From positions 1,364,001 through 1,428,000 of the forward strand of contig JBHGNT010000009.1 of assembly GCA_043228905.1 (NCBI GenBank): 64,000 nt of DNA, written 5' to 3'. The position numbers were made by a program, and so were the translations under genes. This stretch comes from Azolla caroliniana (taxonomy: Eukaryota; Polypodiophyta). The first letter of the stretch is position 1; each line of letters opens with the position of its first letter. The notes below the pieces were generated by a model. That model was given only the letters and a program-made list of their open reading frames with translations. It did no database searches and was not told where the DNA came from. Shown in pieces: positions 42,610-54,654 of this stretch.

Positions 42610-43690
42610 CTTAATTAATGGAATGGAAATAGATGGAGACCTAAAGGGAGTTTTTTTCTCATCATTTGTTGAGCCAATGCAACCATTACAATCTACATGA
42701 ATACCTAAGCAAAATGGTGTGTTTGTTGGTATGTTCATTTCTGTATGGATGCCTTCTTTTGGTTTGATAATAAAATCCAAATGTTCTTTATAAATTTATA
42801 CCCATCGCCACATTTGCAAGAAATACATAAGTATGTTTTCCATCCACAAAATAAGTTGACTTAACACAATGCGTTCAGTTGGAAAACGTATTTGTTTATA
42901 ATGTGGGTGGTCTAGAAAACTATATCAACTATAATTGTTAGTGACTAAAGCCATTTCAATGTTGAATTCTTTCAATTATTTTTTTGCAGTACATTTTTTA
43001 ATTGATAACAAGGGTATCGTGGATGGTGGGGACCTTCTTCTTTGGCTAAGAAGGCAACAATGGCCTAATATATGGGGTGCAATTTGCTCATGGTGGCAGG
43101 CTAATTGCATGTATTTCTTACAAAATATGAGAGTTAATAAGTATCATTGCATAATATTATTGCTCGATAGATTTGGATGACCTTTAGGTTCCTTTGGGCC
43201 CTTTCTAGAATTGTTCCCTCCTCTCATCACATAGATAGAGATCTTTCTCCCCTTTCAATTTTTGTCTCATGTAGATGGATGTTATTGCATGGGTGACACA
43301 ACTCCCCTTCAAGGTTAAATCTTGAAGAGGATAAGTTTTGAGTCTTAACTAATGGAATGATCTTTTCTAGGAGAAAATGAGTCTAAATAGAGTCTAGAAG
43401 ACAATCTTTTTATCATTCTTTCCATGAGCTAACACATATTTTTGGTCACTCATTACAATTAACATGAATAACCTTTATAGAAAGAAGATTGTGCTTATAG
43501 ATATGTTCATTCTTGTATGGATGCATTCATCTCGTTTCTCTTTATTTATAAATATATGCCCACAAACATGTTGGTTAGAGATATGGAAGAATCTTGTAGC
43601 AATATGCAATCGCAAAATAATGTGACTTAATGCAATGCATTCGATTCAAAGTCTTTTCTACTTATAAAGTATTATTTTAGGCAACCATGT
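42610..43690. repeat. Ancient tandem duplication, period about 730 bp
   Basis: 42610-42940 and 43345-43690 share ordered landmarks: TAATGGAATG, ATGTTCATT(T/C)(C)TGTATGGATGC, CAAAATAANNTGACTTAA(C/T)(A)CAATGC. They are much diverged. No gene seen. Confidence 0.55.
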
Positions 43691-45351
43691 CCTACTCGTT
43701 TTCTTATGCTTGTCGACACTTCAACAATGATGTCTTTCTATTTAACTGTGTATACTTAATCAACATGCGCTAGTTACATGGATGTGTGGTATGCTAAAAT
43801 TCGATTACACAACTTGTCCTTTAAGAGTTGATGATAAGCACTTCACAAGTCAAGAAAATGAAGATAAATGAAGAATTGTTCAATCGATGGGCATATACAT
43901 GGTAAATAAGTTGATGTTTGCATGCCCAATTGTTGAAGGTGACATTTTAGAATGATTATATTAAACTTGAAAAGAGTTAACCACCTACAAAATTTGTTAT
44001 ATCTCAATCACGAGGATGAAATGGAGGGTCAAATGTATTGACCTACACAAGCTAGAGCGTAGATGATAATTACAAAAATGCATATATATTTCATAATTGA
44101 CCTTTATGCAGATACAATCTATCAAAAGAAATTTGAGGGAAGAGTTATCCTTTTCACATTGGGTTGAGGGTCATCTTACGCACGTGCTATTTGAAATGCC
44201 AATAATGTTGCTACATGGGGATCCCATGGTAGCGTAAGGGAGAATAAATCCCCTTTGAATTTGGTGCCCCTAAATTTGTACATACAAATTGCTCGAATAA
44301 CCATGCACTCCCTCTCACTAACATGGCTAGTTTATGAAGTTTTTAGTCCTTGGCAATGCTCCTTGGTCCTCTATTGAGTTGATAGTTTTTCTTTACGATC
44401 GTTAACTGCTAATGTCATTTGTTGTTTATGCACTTATCTATTACTCTCTCCAATTTAGGTACAAAAAACAACACACTGTTGTATGCAACATGTAATATGT
44501 TTGAGCAATTTTGATTGTTAGTTCTACTAACCATTAATCACTTTGATTAGATGTAACCTTTTATAGTGTAAATGGTCTTTAATTATGAATTTAGTAGGTG
44601 CAGGTTTTCTTTTAATGATAACTAATTTTCTACAACACCTTAAGGCACAAGTGGTGCTAAGAAATGGTGAGGTTTTTAAAAAAAATGTATTTTTAACGTT
44701 AAGACCTCAATAGGTTTAATGTGCTTGGGGGAAATTTCATACAAGGCAATTCGGAGGAGGAGAGAGGGGGGAAATTGGAGTGGCGTTGGCCAGAGAATAT
44801 TGCCGATAGTTTCGGAAGGTTGACAATAGTTTTCTATTCCACTTTGAAGTGAACAAGCAAGGGGAGAAAGTGAGGTTCCATAAGAATGAATGCTCATGGT
44901 GATACATGCATGAGTGGTTGAATATGCCTTTCTAACATGAGGGGTTCTTATTTTTCTTCCTTTGTCTCGTGTGAACACATCTGAGGCCTAAATCTCATGT
45001 GAATTGAACCAAAAGATGTTGATATTGCTCAATGGATATCCTTAGGAAACATCTAAGAAAGTGCGGAGTGCCAACAAATAAAGATAAAGCTTGAAGGACT
45101 TCAAGTTCCCCTCCCAAAAACAAAATAAAAAAATAGAAAATTCCAAGTCACAAGGGGGGGTAGCATGTCTATCCTTTTCTTTTCTTCTTTCCTTGCCCTT
45201 GTCACTCACTACCCCTATCTATATCCTTTCACAAAGGTGATCATAACTTACATATACAATATATGAGAAAAGGGCCATTATGGTGCAATATGAGAGAGAG
45301 AGAAAACGACAGAAATATATGTTAACGTCTTCTAAGACCAAAATTAACCCA

Positions 45352-45411
<60 letters not shown>

Positions 45412-45936
45412 TGTGTGTGTGTGTGTGCATGTGCTTGGTAATTGGGTCATAATTGAGATGGCCACTTCAACTGTTTGGAGATTGTGAGATCAATTTGCCC
45501 AACACACCGCACCGACGTGGTGGCATGTAATTTCGAGAGTAGGTGATATATATTTGTGTAGGAATGATACATGTGGAGGAAGCAAAAAGATTGGGAATCC
45601 ATAATCCTTACAAATACAAATTGAGAGCCAAAATCGCTATGGCATCCTGATCAAATTAGAACAATACTCTCCCCCCCAGCGAGGAAAAATAGGCAAGAAA
45701 TAACGAGGAAAATGTGTACGATTAGGCAAGAAATACGCGGCTGATGGATGGATGGATGGAAAAGAAGAATGGGAAGGGGAGGGACATGTGCAAGGGAAAG
45801 CAAGGAGGTGTCCAATGTCCACGACTACCCTATACATGTATAGAAAGAAGAAAGAAAGAAAGATATATTAACGTCTTCTAAGGCCAAATTTGCCCCATGG
45901 AGACAATTGGTAAGAGGGTGCTGGGATGCCCTGTTC

Positions 45937-45972
<36 letters not shown>

Positions 45973-46600
45973 GTATGTCCCCTGTTCTAGAGAGAGAGTG
46001 CCCTGTTCTAGAGAGAGTGTGTGCTCTGTTCTAGAGAGAGAACGTTAGATATACTGTAAGTCTGTATATATATATATATACATATATGAATCTATATGAT
46101 ATATGGTTGAAACCAAGATATTTCTATGATCTTGCCTAATCACTTCCCAATTTCGACTCGCTGAGTTAGAGAGAGAGAGAGAGAGAGTTGCTTCCAACCT
46201 TTTGAAATGGGGACCATGTGCATCATCCACCCTAGAGAGAAGATGTGGGTCTAGAGAGAGGATGCTCGTCCACTGAGAGAGGGAGAGAGAGAATGGTAAT
46301 CCTGGCATTTGTTTTTTTTTTTGTTGCATTATTTAGCCCAATCCATGCCCATCCATTACGCAGTATGGGTGGGTGGAAATCAGCCGCCCCCAGCGAGGAA
46401 AATGTGTACGATTAGGCAAGAAATACGTACACCTAGAGATGGAGAGCGACGACCTACAGAGAGGGAGAGAGACAGAGCGAGCAATTGGGTCTTAAGACGT
46501 ATATGTAGTTTCTTGTGCATATAGAGAGAGGATGTGGGTGGTTGTAGAGAGAGGATGTGAGAGTACCTCACTCCACCCATTGTGGCATACAAATGCAAAT
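43691..46600. other. Intergenic region with microsatellites
   Basis: (GT)n(GA)n(GT)n at 45350-45427, (GA)n at 45938-45969, four spaced copies of CCCTGTTCTAGAGAGAG between 45928 and 46045, and (GA)n(CA)n at 46615-46652. No coding region supported. Confidence 0.6.
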
Positions 46601-46655
46601 AATACATACATATACAGAGAGAGAGAGAGACACACACACACACACACACACAGAG

Positions 46656-46668
46656 ATATATATAAATA
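46656..46668 (+). promoter_or_regulatory. TATA box of the F-box/kelch gene
   Basis: ATATATATAAATA after the (CA)n tract. A CT-rich leader begins about 15-25 bp downstream (46675 on), as in many plant promoters. Transcription start inferred near 46690. Confidence 0.5.
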
Positions 46669-46794
46669 TCCCATTCTATCTTCCCCCTTTCTTCTCCCCC
46701 TTTCTCTCTATCTTTGGCCCTCCCTCCTCCATCACTCTTCAATCCGTGCTCCTTGCCCTGTTTCTACACTGTCTCTACTCTGTTTCTGGTCGCC

Positions 46795-46845
46795 ATGGAT
46801 CGCTCATTCTGGCCTCTTCTCGAACTTCTGAACGTGAACCCATAA
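46795..46845 (+). CDS. Upstream ORF in the F-box/kelch leader (16 codons)
   Basis: ATG in a strong context (GCCATGG), encoding 16 residues (MDRSFWPLLELLNVNP) and ending at TAA before the leader intron. It would be translated first by scanning ribosomes and could lower expression of the main frame. It may have no function as a peptide. Confidence 0.4.
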   Translation: MDRSFWPLLELLNVNP

Positions 46846-46882
46846 GGACGATATCTCTCCTTCTCTCACACCACTTTCTTGT

Positions 46883-47524
46883 GTAAGTTTTCCACCAGTT
46901 TCTTCATTTTTTCATGTATATTGTGTGTATATTTTCATGTATATTGTGTGTGTATATTTTCATGTATATTGTGGGTATATTTTCATGTATATTGTGTGTG
47001 TATATTTTCATGTATATTGTGTGTATATTTTCATGTATATTGTGTGTATATGCAGATGCATATTGTATATACATATATGTAGATGTATGTTTGTGTATAT
47101 GTTTGTTTTTTTGTATTATAGATGAGTTTTTAGATTATTATTATTATTTTTGTGTCAAAATTGGCCCCTTCTTTGTTCACTAAAACTTCTTCTTTTACTC
47201 AGTCATTATGCCCTGCGAATTGTTCTGTGGGTTTCTTTCAATTCTAGTATTCCAAATAAACTTATATTACATGCTCTTCTTTCTGGTTCATTTTCTTGCC
47301 CCCCGTTTCCCTTACATTAGTTTTAACATATCCGTATGTGCTCTCATTTGTCATAGCTTCACCAAATTTACGTCTCAATTTTGGGACTCTACAGCAAACA
47401 TCGAAGATGTTTGTACACTAAATGTAGCAAGGGATCTCTTACTCAGTTTTAAGCATTTGAGGGCATGATCTGCTCTAAATCAGAACTAAGTTTTTCTTTT
47501 TTCTTTTTTCTTTGTATGCTCCAG
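46883..47524 (+). other. Predicted 5' leader intron with a minisatellite
   Basis: Donor GTAAGT at 46883, acceptor after a T-rich tract ending GCTCCAG at 47524. It includes six units of 23-25 bp, TTTCATGTATATTGTGTGTATA, between 46908 and 47055. The ORFs here are shadows of this repeat. A second short frame at 47563-47805 lies in the following leader exon and is not recognised. Confidence 0.5.
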
Positions 47525-47973
47525 GTTCACCGCAACATATATAACCCTGCTGAAAGACTATTATGTGTGAATCTGTTCGTGTTTTACTAGATCTTCCCTC
47601 AAATCACATTGTGCGAAATACCGGTTGTCATATGGCTGCAGTTGCAGAAACATATTCATTGGGATTGAGCATCAGAGAGAACACGGTGAAAGCGAGCCTT
47701 TTGTTTCGATACAAATATCATGATGTTTTTTTATCAAAGATTGCGGTAGATCATGATAGTGAGCGTTCTTATCATCTCTGGTACGGGCGCCTCCCTTATT
47801 TCTAACAAAGTTGCATAACATTACTGTGGACGGAAATATTGGAAGTCCCATATCTACTTATATAAATAAACACCTTGCACTCTAGAAGGAGTGAAAGAGA
47901 AGTTGAGTTTGAGTCCAGGTGTTAAAACTAAAAAAGAAAAAGCATAGTATTTTAGGGTAACAGAAATAAAGTA

Positions 47974-49819
47974 ATGGCAGATTGCTCTGTTCATGAAATG
48001 AATTCTTGGGTGGGTCATGGATTGTGTTTCCAAAATAGTTGCCCTGGAGTGTATAATATCTCTACCCCAGGTGCATTAAAGTGTAAGAGGGTAAGTTTTG
48101 TTGGTTTGGAAGGCTGTAATGCTGAGAAAAACAAGGGGTTGGAGGGTTACAATAACAATAATAATAATGGGTGGATCGATATGACTTCGATCGATTGTAA
48201 TGGAGGAGGTGTAGTAAACAAGGTGTTCAAGGATTGCAATCTCAATGTAAAATTGGTTTCAAAAGGTTATGAAAGGACCATGCCAATTGACAGATCTATT
48301 GATGAACATTTACAAAGTAACGAGGAGCCTTCTTTGTATCATGATGATATGGGCTCTCTTATACCGGGGTTGCCAGATGATATTGCGAAATCATGCATGG
48401 CTTTGATCCCGAGGTCAGATTTCCCGGCAATGGGATGCGTTTCCAAATCATGGAAATTGTTCATAGAAAGTCGAGAGTTCCATAAGCTCCGTAAGGATTC
48501 ACGTACATTGGAAGAGTGGCTATACGCATTAACAGTGTCAGATAATCATATGAAGGAGATGAGTTGGCGTGTGTTCAATCCAGAAAAGAATGAGTGGAAG
48601 GGTGTTGCATCAATGCCAGGGCCCACAAAGCTTGGCTCTGGTTTCGCCGTTATTGATGGGAAGCTCTTTGTAATTGGGGGTGTGGTTGAAAATGGTGGTG
48701 CTGTTGCTGATGTGTTGCTTTACGATTCGGCCCTCAACAGGTACTCTCCTCAAAACATCTCATTTTGTATATCATATTTTTTTATTGTTTCTGTTTGCTT
48801 TTTGATGTTCATATTTTTTTGTTATCAATCAAAATTGAGCTACTCTTTTATTAAATTTGAATAGCATCATTTTGGGATTTATCAAAACCATATTGCTTTT
48901 TTCCACATCAAACTTTGCTTTGTTTTTATTATTCGGAATCAATCTTCATGGGAAGGTTTTTCTTTTCCATTTTATTTTTTTCGAATAATAGAAATTTCCA
49001 AAGTTCATATTGTCAAATTCGCATATTTGGAATCTTTTAACTTGGACTAGCAAATTTATGTTGCTAAATCCGAACTTTTTTTTTTTGGATCAGTTTCATA
49101 AAGCGACTTGATTAATTGAATAATGATTATTTTTATCTTGATTAAACAAACCAATATTACTTTTTCCTTCTTTTTTGAACATTATCAGATGGAAGAAGGT
49201 AGCGAGCATGCGAACACCAAGATACGAATTCGCGTGTGCCGTGTTAGGTGGCTTTGTTTATGTTGTGGGAGGCCATGGGATAGCAGGCAAAAACCTGACG
49301 AATGTTGAAGTTTATGACCCACTCAATAATGTTTGGACCGATCTGCCATGTTTAAAGAGAGCGCGGTGGGGTTGCATAGGAAGTGCCCTAGGAGGAAAAT
49401 TATACGTCATGGGTGGCCGATCTAGCTTTACAATAGGCCATTCACGGTGTGTGGATGTGTTTGACCCTGTGACAAAACAATGGCAAGAAGAGAAGAATGG
49501 TTGTATGATGGTATTAACCCATGCAATAGTAGATGAGGAGCTCTTTTGCATTGAGTGGAAGCATGATCGAAAATTGGCGGTTTATAATGCATCAGAAAAC
49601 TCATGGAAAAGAGTGGCATTACCTCTCGCCGGAAGCTTGAATGTTGGCTTCTGTCTTGCTAACTTAGGTGGCAAGTTGTTGCTTTACCCAACAAGGGGAG
49701 AAGCCCCTTGTGACACATTTGTTTTCGATCCTAATGCACCGAGTGCTACTGCGTGGCAGACAATGGAGATCATGAGATCTGTCGGTACTTGTCTCTGTTG
49801 TGCCACAATAGCCGCATAG
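47974..49819 (+). CDS. F-box/kelch-repeat protein, two coding exons
   Basis: Join 47974-48740 and 49189-49819. The intron (GT at 48741, TTATCAG ending 49188) splits an Arg codon inside the first kelch repeat. The product is 465 residues. Residues 1-128 are low-complexity, with an Asn run at 60-65. The F-box is at 129-172 (LIPGLPDDIAKSCMALIPR, then CVSKSWKLFI). Kelch repeats follow: GSGFAVIDGKLFVIGG, CAVLGGFVYVVGG with VEVYDPLNNVWTDLP, and CIGSALGGKLYVMGG with VDVFDPVTKQW, then two weaker blades. F-box/kelch proteins join SKP1 and cullin in SCF ubiquitin ligases, the kelch propeller holding the substrate; the family resembles Arabidopsis SKIP4/AFR-type proteins. The substrate is unknown. The frame is intact, with GG doublets and Y/W residues in place, so it is likely functional. 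Candidate polyadenylation signals are AATAAT at 49930 and 49976. Confidence 0.9.
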
Positions 49820-50930
49820 CTTCCACACCACACACCCTTTCTTTTTTGTTGGTAGTACATTTGCTCTTCATGCTTATGCCATTGTTTCATTTCCATTCAT
49901 GTTTGTTTTTAAAATTTTCAAAGTCGAGGAATAATGTTGTACCATGTCAATGTTTATGGGATATTTCCTTTTCTAATAATGCATCTGCTGCAATAATTCC
50001 TGTTTGATTTATACTTTTTCCTTGACATGATGATGATGGTTTGTTTGTCAAGACATAAACATATGCGGCACCATTAAATGTTACCAGAGTACGTTTGTCT
50101 AGTATGGCAAAATATATTAATTGTGGTAACCATGCATTTGGGTTCAAATTTCCCCAACTTAGCTACCTTACAATTTTGGGATTTAGTTGGCAAATTAAAT
50201 ATAAGGATATGGCCTTCATCGATTATCAAGCTATGGACATGGCCCTCTCTACTTATAGAGTGTGATATCAGTATTTTGTAGAGATTAGCTTTTGTGCTAC
50301 ATCTTTTGAATAGAAAAGACAATGCGAGTGATAGAACATTTTGGTGAAAGATTTGAGGACTAGGAGAAAGATATGCCACATGATTTGCAAATAACAAGTT
50401 ATTATTGTCCATCCATTTATAAGGAATAAGTAAATCTACCGGTTATGAATGAAAAGGGACAATTAGTAATGATGTAAGATTTGGATATCATAGATGATGG
50501 CAACTTATATGACCTTTGGTTGAAGATCGGTTGGTCCTCGGTGCTTTGGGACCAATGTAAAGCATGACATTTTGTTTTTTGTTAAAATACGAAGTTCCTT
50601 TTGCAAGAGATTCCATTGCCACATATTTGCCACATATCAATCACACATATAAAGATAAAAAGTGAAACCATCACCTCTCCTTTGTTTATGAGGAATGATC
50701 TAGAGTAATCCACATCTCCTAGGAGCTTTATAAATGATATAAGCTAATATATTGATGTTCTATATATAGACTAATTAGATTAGTGATAAAGGGTTTCAAG
50801 AACACTAACACATTATGCATTGAATAGTTATTTTGTTACTCTCTCTTTCTCTAGGTTACTTCAAAATGGAGAGATACAAAAAATGTAAACACTTGTAGGA
50901 CAATCATGGTTTATTTTTATTTTTATTTTT
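49820..50930. other. 3' region and intergenic sequence
   Basis: 3' untranslated region of the kelch gene to about 49990, then AT-rich sequence without a supported gene. Confidence 0.5.
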
Positions 50931-51175
50931 ATGGCAAACCTATTTGGATGTGTAATGGAAGCAACACTAAATGCACAGGCAAAGAAGGATGATAAGAGGG
51001 CTTATGGACAAGTTGGATTTCGAAAACACCATAATAACATAAACCATCTTGTCACTTTTCAAGGGCTAATGGAGGAATGTCACCTCAAGAAAGCTTTTCA
51101 TATAGTGTCATTGGAGCATGTTTGGAGATGCATGGAAATACCAAGTGCATATATGCTTACAATTTCTTGAATCTA
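50931..51175 (+). pseudogene. LINE reverse transcriptase remnant
   Basis: One frame reads KDDKRAYGQVGFRKHHNNINHLVTFQGLMEEC, the finger region of LINE RTs (GFRxxRSTxDH). It passes after a small deletion to KKAFHIVSLEHVWRCMEIPSAYM, corresponding to the FKKAFD..P...LW..L block. The catalytic Asp of that block is His. Too short and damaged to work; from a LINE different from the one at 34563. Confidence 0.6.
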
Positions 51176-51754
51176 TGCAGAGGTGACATGTGTTTTAATG
51201 AGTAACTTGTACACATTGATAAGAAAGGCCTATTGGCTAGATTGGTTTAAACCCTCGAACCCTGACTATGAAAGGGCATAATCTATGCTAAGAGGGCAAC
51301 TCTTGTATTATAGCATTTATGGCTGCATCACTTGGGAATATAGTGCTTAAGCATTGTCCCAATCTTTAGGCGGATTTTGCCTATTGTTTCTTTGGAGAAA
51401 TCAACGTTGGGTGCTTGGGTCTCAAGAGATACATCTTTGACACTTTGAAGACATGACCATCCCTATATGATCGTAATTTGTCACCCATGGACATTAAAAA
51501 GATATCTATCTATTAAGGATATTTCAAGAAATTCAATGGAATGTTGTGGATGTAGTCAAGAAGATTTGGCCGACTTTAGTGCATACACTAAAAGGAGAAT
51601 ACGATGTTATCAAGGGTGATTCATATATAGTCTTTCGAAAGCAAGAGGTTTTTAAGAAGAGATGGGAAAGCCCGAATGTCTTCTTCATGTTTAATGGTTG
51701 TATCATTTGAGGTATCAACCACCTCTCTAGGTATTTCCTCCACCGACATGAGGC

Positions 51755-51905
51755 ATGTGACCATGTACAATCAATTGATAAGGGAAAGGAAGTTCATCAT
51801 TGAGGAGATAATCAACAACGGATTACTAGAAAAACATGTTGTATTGTACTTAATAATGCTTTGGTAGATATGTATGCAAAATGTGGTGCACTAATGAATG
51901 TCTGT
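51755..51905 (+). pseudogene. Pentatricopeptide-repeat (PPR) gene remnant
   Basis: In shifting frames the sequence reads SIDKGKEVHH, IINNGLLEKHVVL and NALVDMYAKCGALMN, the typical run of a plant PLS-class PPR motif pair. Frameshifts and a stop separate the pieces. No further motifs were found nearby. Functional PPR proteins bind organellar RNA. Confidence 0.6.
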
Positions 51906-52044
51906 GGTAGCCTAAGAGCAGCTGAAAAAGGTGAAAATTCCATGATGGATTTGTTAACAATATTTGGAGGTGTCCATGTATCATTTATACCACTTTAGCC
52001 ATGATAGCATAAATCAATGTTGGAAAGAAGAAGAAGTAGTAGTA

Positions 52045-52300
52045 GTATCTATCTATCTATCTCACATGCCACTTAGCTCACACACACTATGATGGATGAT
52101 GGACATTGGGGCACAAGTGATGAGAGTAGTCAATTATGCACGATTTGTCAAAAACAAGTTTGGGAGTGAGTGTCAAACCTTGATACAATGCTCTACCTTT
52201 GAATCTTTGATCACATTAGGCTATGCTTTCTACACATCTTCCACCAAACTAAATTATTGCACAAATTTCTCTCATAGTCAAAGTGTGCACTCTCGATTTG
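52045..52300. repeat. Dispersed repeat, copy 1
   Basis: Shares with 56700-56840 the order ATCTATCTATCTCACATG, ACTTAGCTCACA, GGGGCA, CTATGCTTTC(T/C)ACACATCTTC and GCACAAAT(T/G)TCTCTCAT. Class unknown. Confidence 0.55.
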
Positions 52301-53935
52301 TGAGATCAACTTGTTTACCAAAGTGCAACTTCTATTCTACAAGGAGTCAAAATATTTGTGAGCATGTCTTATTGTAATCAATGGATGGGTGCATAGAATA
52401 TCATTGGTCTTGTACAAGAAAGAGCCTATTTGTAGGTTAAAGGGATATTATTAACCAAACATAATGGATGGAGTTATTCTTGCACTTGTAACACTCCAGA
52501 AATCATATGAATATCATACACATATAGTTGGTTCCATCTTACCTGATCATCCCACAAACATTGGGAAACAAAGTGATAAATGTATTTAGAATATTCCATA
52601 TCAATATCTTGGTGTAATTAGCCCACATACAAAAGGTAGGATGGTGCATATTCCATGTAGAATGTTTCATGCCTAATTAATTACCCTACATTCATTCGGA
52701 AGTTTCTTAATGAGGTAAGCGACATTAGCATATGCCATTCACGGTGGAGAGCTTGTAGGTGTGGCATCTAATACATCTAGTTGAAGTAGCAAAGTCAATG
52801 TTCGATCTCAACATTGAGCATGTATTAATACAAATGCCTCTTTGTCTTCATCTTCGAAAACAAAACAAAATATTATATAACTAGTTTCGAACAAATTCGC
52901 ATTCTAATGGTGATATGACTATACGAAGGTATGATTACATTGAATGATTTGAATGTATTTATTCTATGATAGTGGTGACGTGTATATTATCGCAATAGTT
53001 TGAAGTGTGAAATTATAAGCCATTTACTGGCGCTTAATATTGTCTCTAATATCTATCATACAAAGTTTTAGTAAATACACCTTTTTAGACACTTACTGGA
53101 AACTTTGGTCTCCCGTTAACATTCAAGCATTGTTTACAATGGATATCTATAAAAGGAGTGCATCTCTCTAAATATATTGATAGGAGTAAAATCAACTTTC
53201 AATTAATTTTTCACAATTATTCCTCAAAAGGGTGCTCTTGTACGATTTGTCGTTTTCAATCAATAGCGACTACGTATTCCTACACTACTTTTTGTTTCAC
53301 ATTTTGACAAATACCCATGAAAAGGGCGCTTAAAATATTCATACAATCCTCCCTACTGAATTTACAAAAGTTAATAAAACAAAATTGCATGAAAACATTA
53401 TCAAAACACCCCTACATTTTATGAAATGACCGAAATAGCCCGAACTTCACAAACAATCACCGAAATGAATATCTTTGAAAAGGGTGCTTCAAATGTTTAT
53501 ACTATCCTACCTTTCAATCTGAATGAGACCATCGCGAAAATGATCAAGAATGCCCCGAGTTTTATTTTAAATCACCAAAATTAATTAGGTTATTATGATT
53601 TGAATCGTGAGCTATCAAAATAAGTAGGGTCATTGATGGAATTTGAGAAGAGATTAAGGGTACTCGAGTAATTTGCTTTAGTCAAAAAAGTAAATTGTCA
53701 AGTAAAAACAATGGTTTAAGGACGGATCTTATTCGATAACAGGGAAAAAGTTATAAGCTTCAAAGCAAACACTGACTTACAAGTTATTTGGAGAATGAAA
53801 TGGTGGCTATACAAAGAGAGAGGGGCATGCTTGGTTGGGTCCTTACAGATTTGCTATGCAGGAATACAAATACATTAAAATCGCATAGTTTTATCAATAT
53901 AAGGGTTGGGGGGGCAGGCCACACAATGCACATGA

Positions 53936-54496
53936 TCAGTAATAGAGATCGAGGTCGAAGAAGAGGGTCCAATATGCGGGCGGGACGTGGTTGATGAAGG
54001 TAAGTGTGGACACGGCGCTTCCGCGTGCGGCTAGGAAATCTCCGGTCCCGCCCACCACGGCTAGGTGCCGTGTCGCGATGGTCTCGTCTTCTTGCCCCAA
54101 TATCACGACCGTGCCCTTGTGCGGGCCATCGGTGATCGTGGCCGTGAAGATGTGGAAGAGCACAAACTTATGTTGGGAATTGATGATCCATATGCCTTGT
54201 GCCACCCCGATGTGTGTCGAGTTCGGCAATGGCCCCGTCGTGATGTTCGCCTCGAATGTGGCGCGTACCCCGAAGCTATACGGGTTGGGCTGGCTGAAAT
54301 TGAATGGCCCCGCGCTATACACTGCGTTAAACACCGAGTTGTTCACGGCCGGGTTGTAGATTTGGTTGTGGATGTAGAACGCGAAATGATCAGGGCCTTG
54401 GGGCGGCTTCCGGCGCGCGTCCGCCACATTTGCGATGGAAGCCAACACGATCACACAAAGCACTAAAGGCATGGCCACTCTCATCATGTTGGCCAT
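53936..54496 (-). CDS. Dirigent protein 1
   Basis: Single-exon frame of 186 residues. Residues 1-27 form a signal peptide (hydrophobic VAMPLVLCVIVLASI, cleavage likely after VADA). The dirigent domain follows: HFAFYIHNQIY (38-48), VYSAGP, GVAQGIWIINSQ (97-108), FHIFTATITDG and VVGGTGDFLAARGSA (147-161). Four N-glycosylation sequons (N52, N66, N84, N92) and no cysteine in the mature part. Dirigent proteins act in the cell wall, guiding stereospecific coupling of phenoxy radicals in lignan and lignin-type pathways; they have no oxidase activity of their own. Length is normal for the family. The neighbouring gene at 60344 is its paralogue. Substrate unknown. Confidence 0.92.
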   Translation of the reverse strand: MANMMRVAMPLVLCVIVLASIANVADARRKPPQGPDHFAFYIHNQIYNPAVNNSVFNAVYSAGPFNFSQPNPYSFGVRATFEANITTGPLPNSTHIGVAQGIWIINSQHKFVLFHIFTATITDGPHKGTVVILGQEDETIATRHLAVVGGTGDFLAARGSAVSTLTFINHVPPAYWTLFFDLDLYY

Positions 54497-54643
54497 CTCT
54501 TATCTATGTAAGGTGCAAATTTAGGATGTGTACAAGCTAGTGTAGATGTGAATGGGTTGGGTGGGTGGGTTGGTTCTTGAGATATATCTCTAAGAAGGGC
54601 TTGTTTGTAAGTGTTTGATGGAAAGGTGTGAGTATAAGGTTGT

Positions 54644-54654
54644 CAATATATAGA
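54644..54654 (-). promoter_or_regulatory. TATA box of dirigent gene 1
   Basis: CTCTATATATTG on the minus strand, about 150 bp before the start codon. The surrounding 230 bp is similar to the promoter of dirigent gene 2. Confidence 0.6.

Noticed and set aside
46879-47183. Three overlapping cysteine/tyrosine-rich ORFs
   Set aside because: All are translations of the 23-25 bp minisatellite in the leader intron.
47563-47805. 80-codon ORF upstream of the kelch gene as an extra exon
   Set aside because: It ends before the main ATG and is not in a frame or splice arrangement that joins the F-box exon; left as leader sequence.
53991-54466. Plus-strand ORFs opposite dirigent gene 1 (and likewise 60519-60916 opposite gene 2)
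   Set aside because: Antisense shadows of conserved coding sequence.
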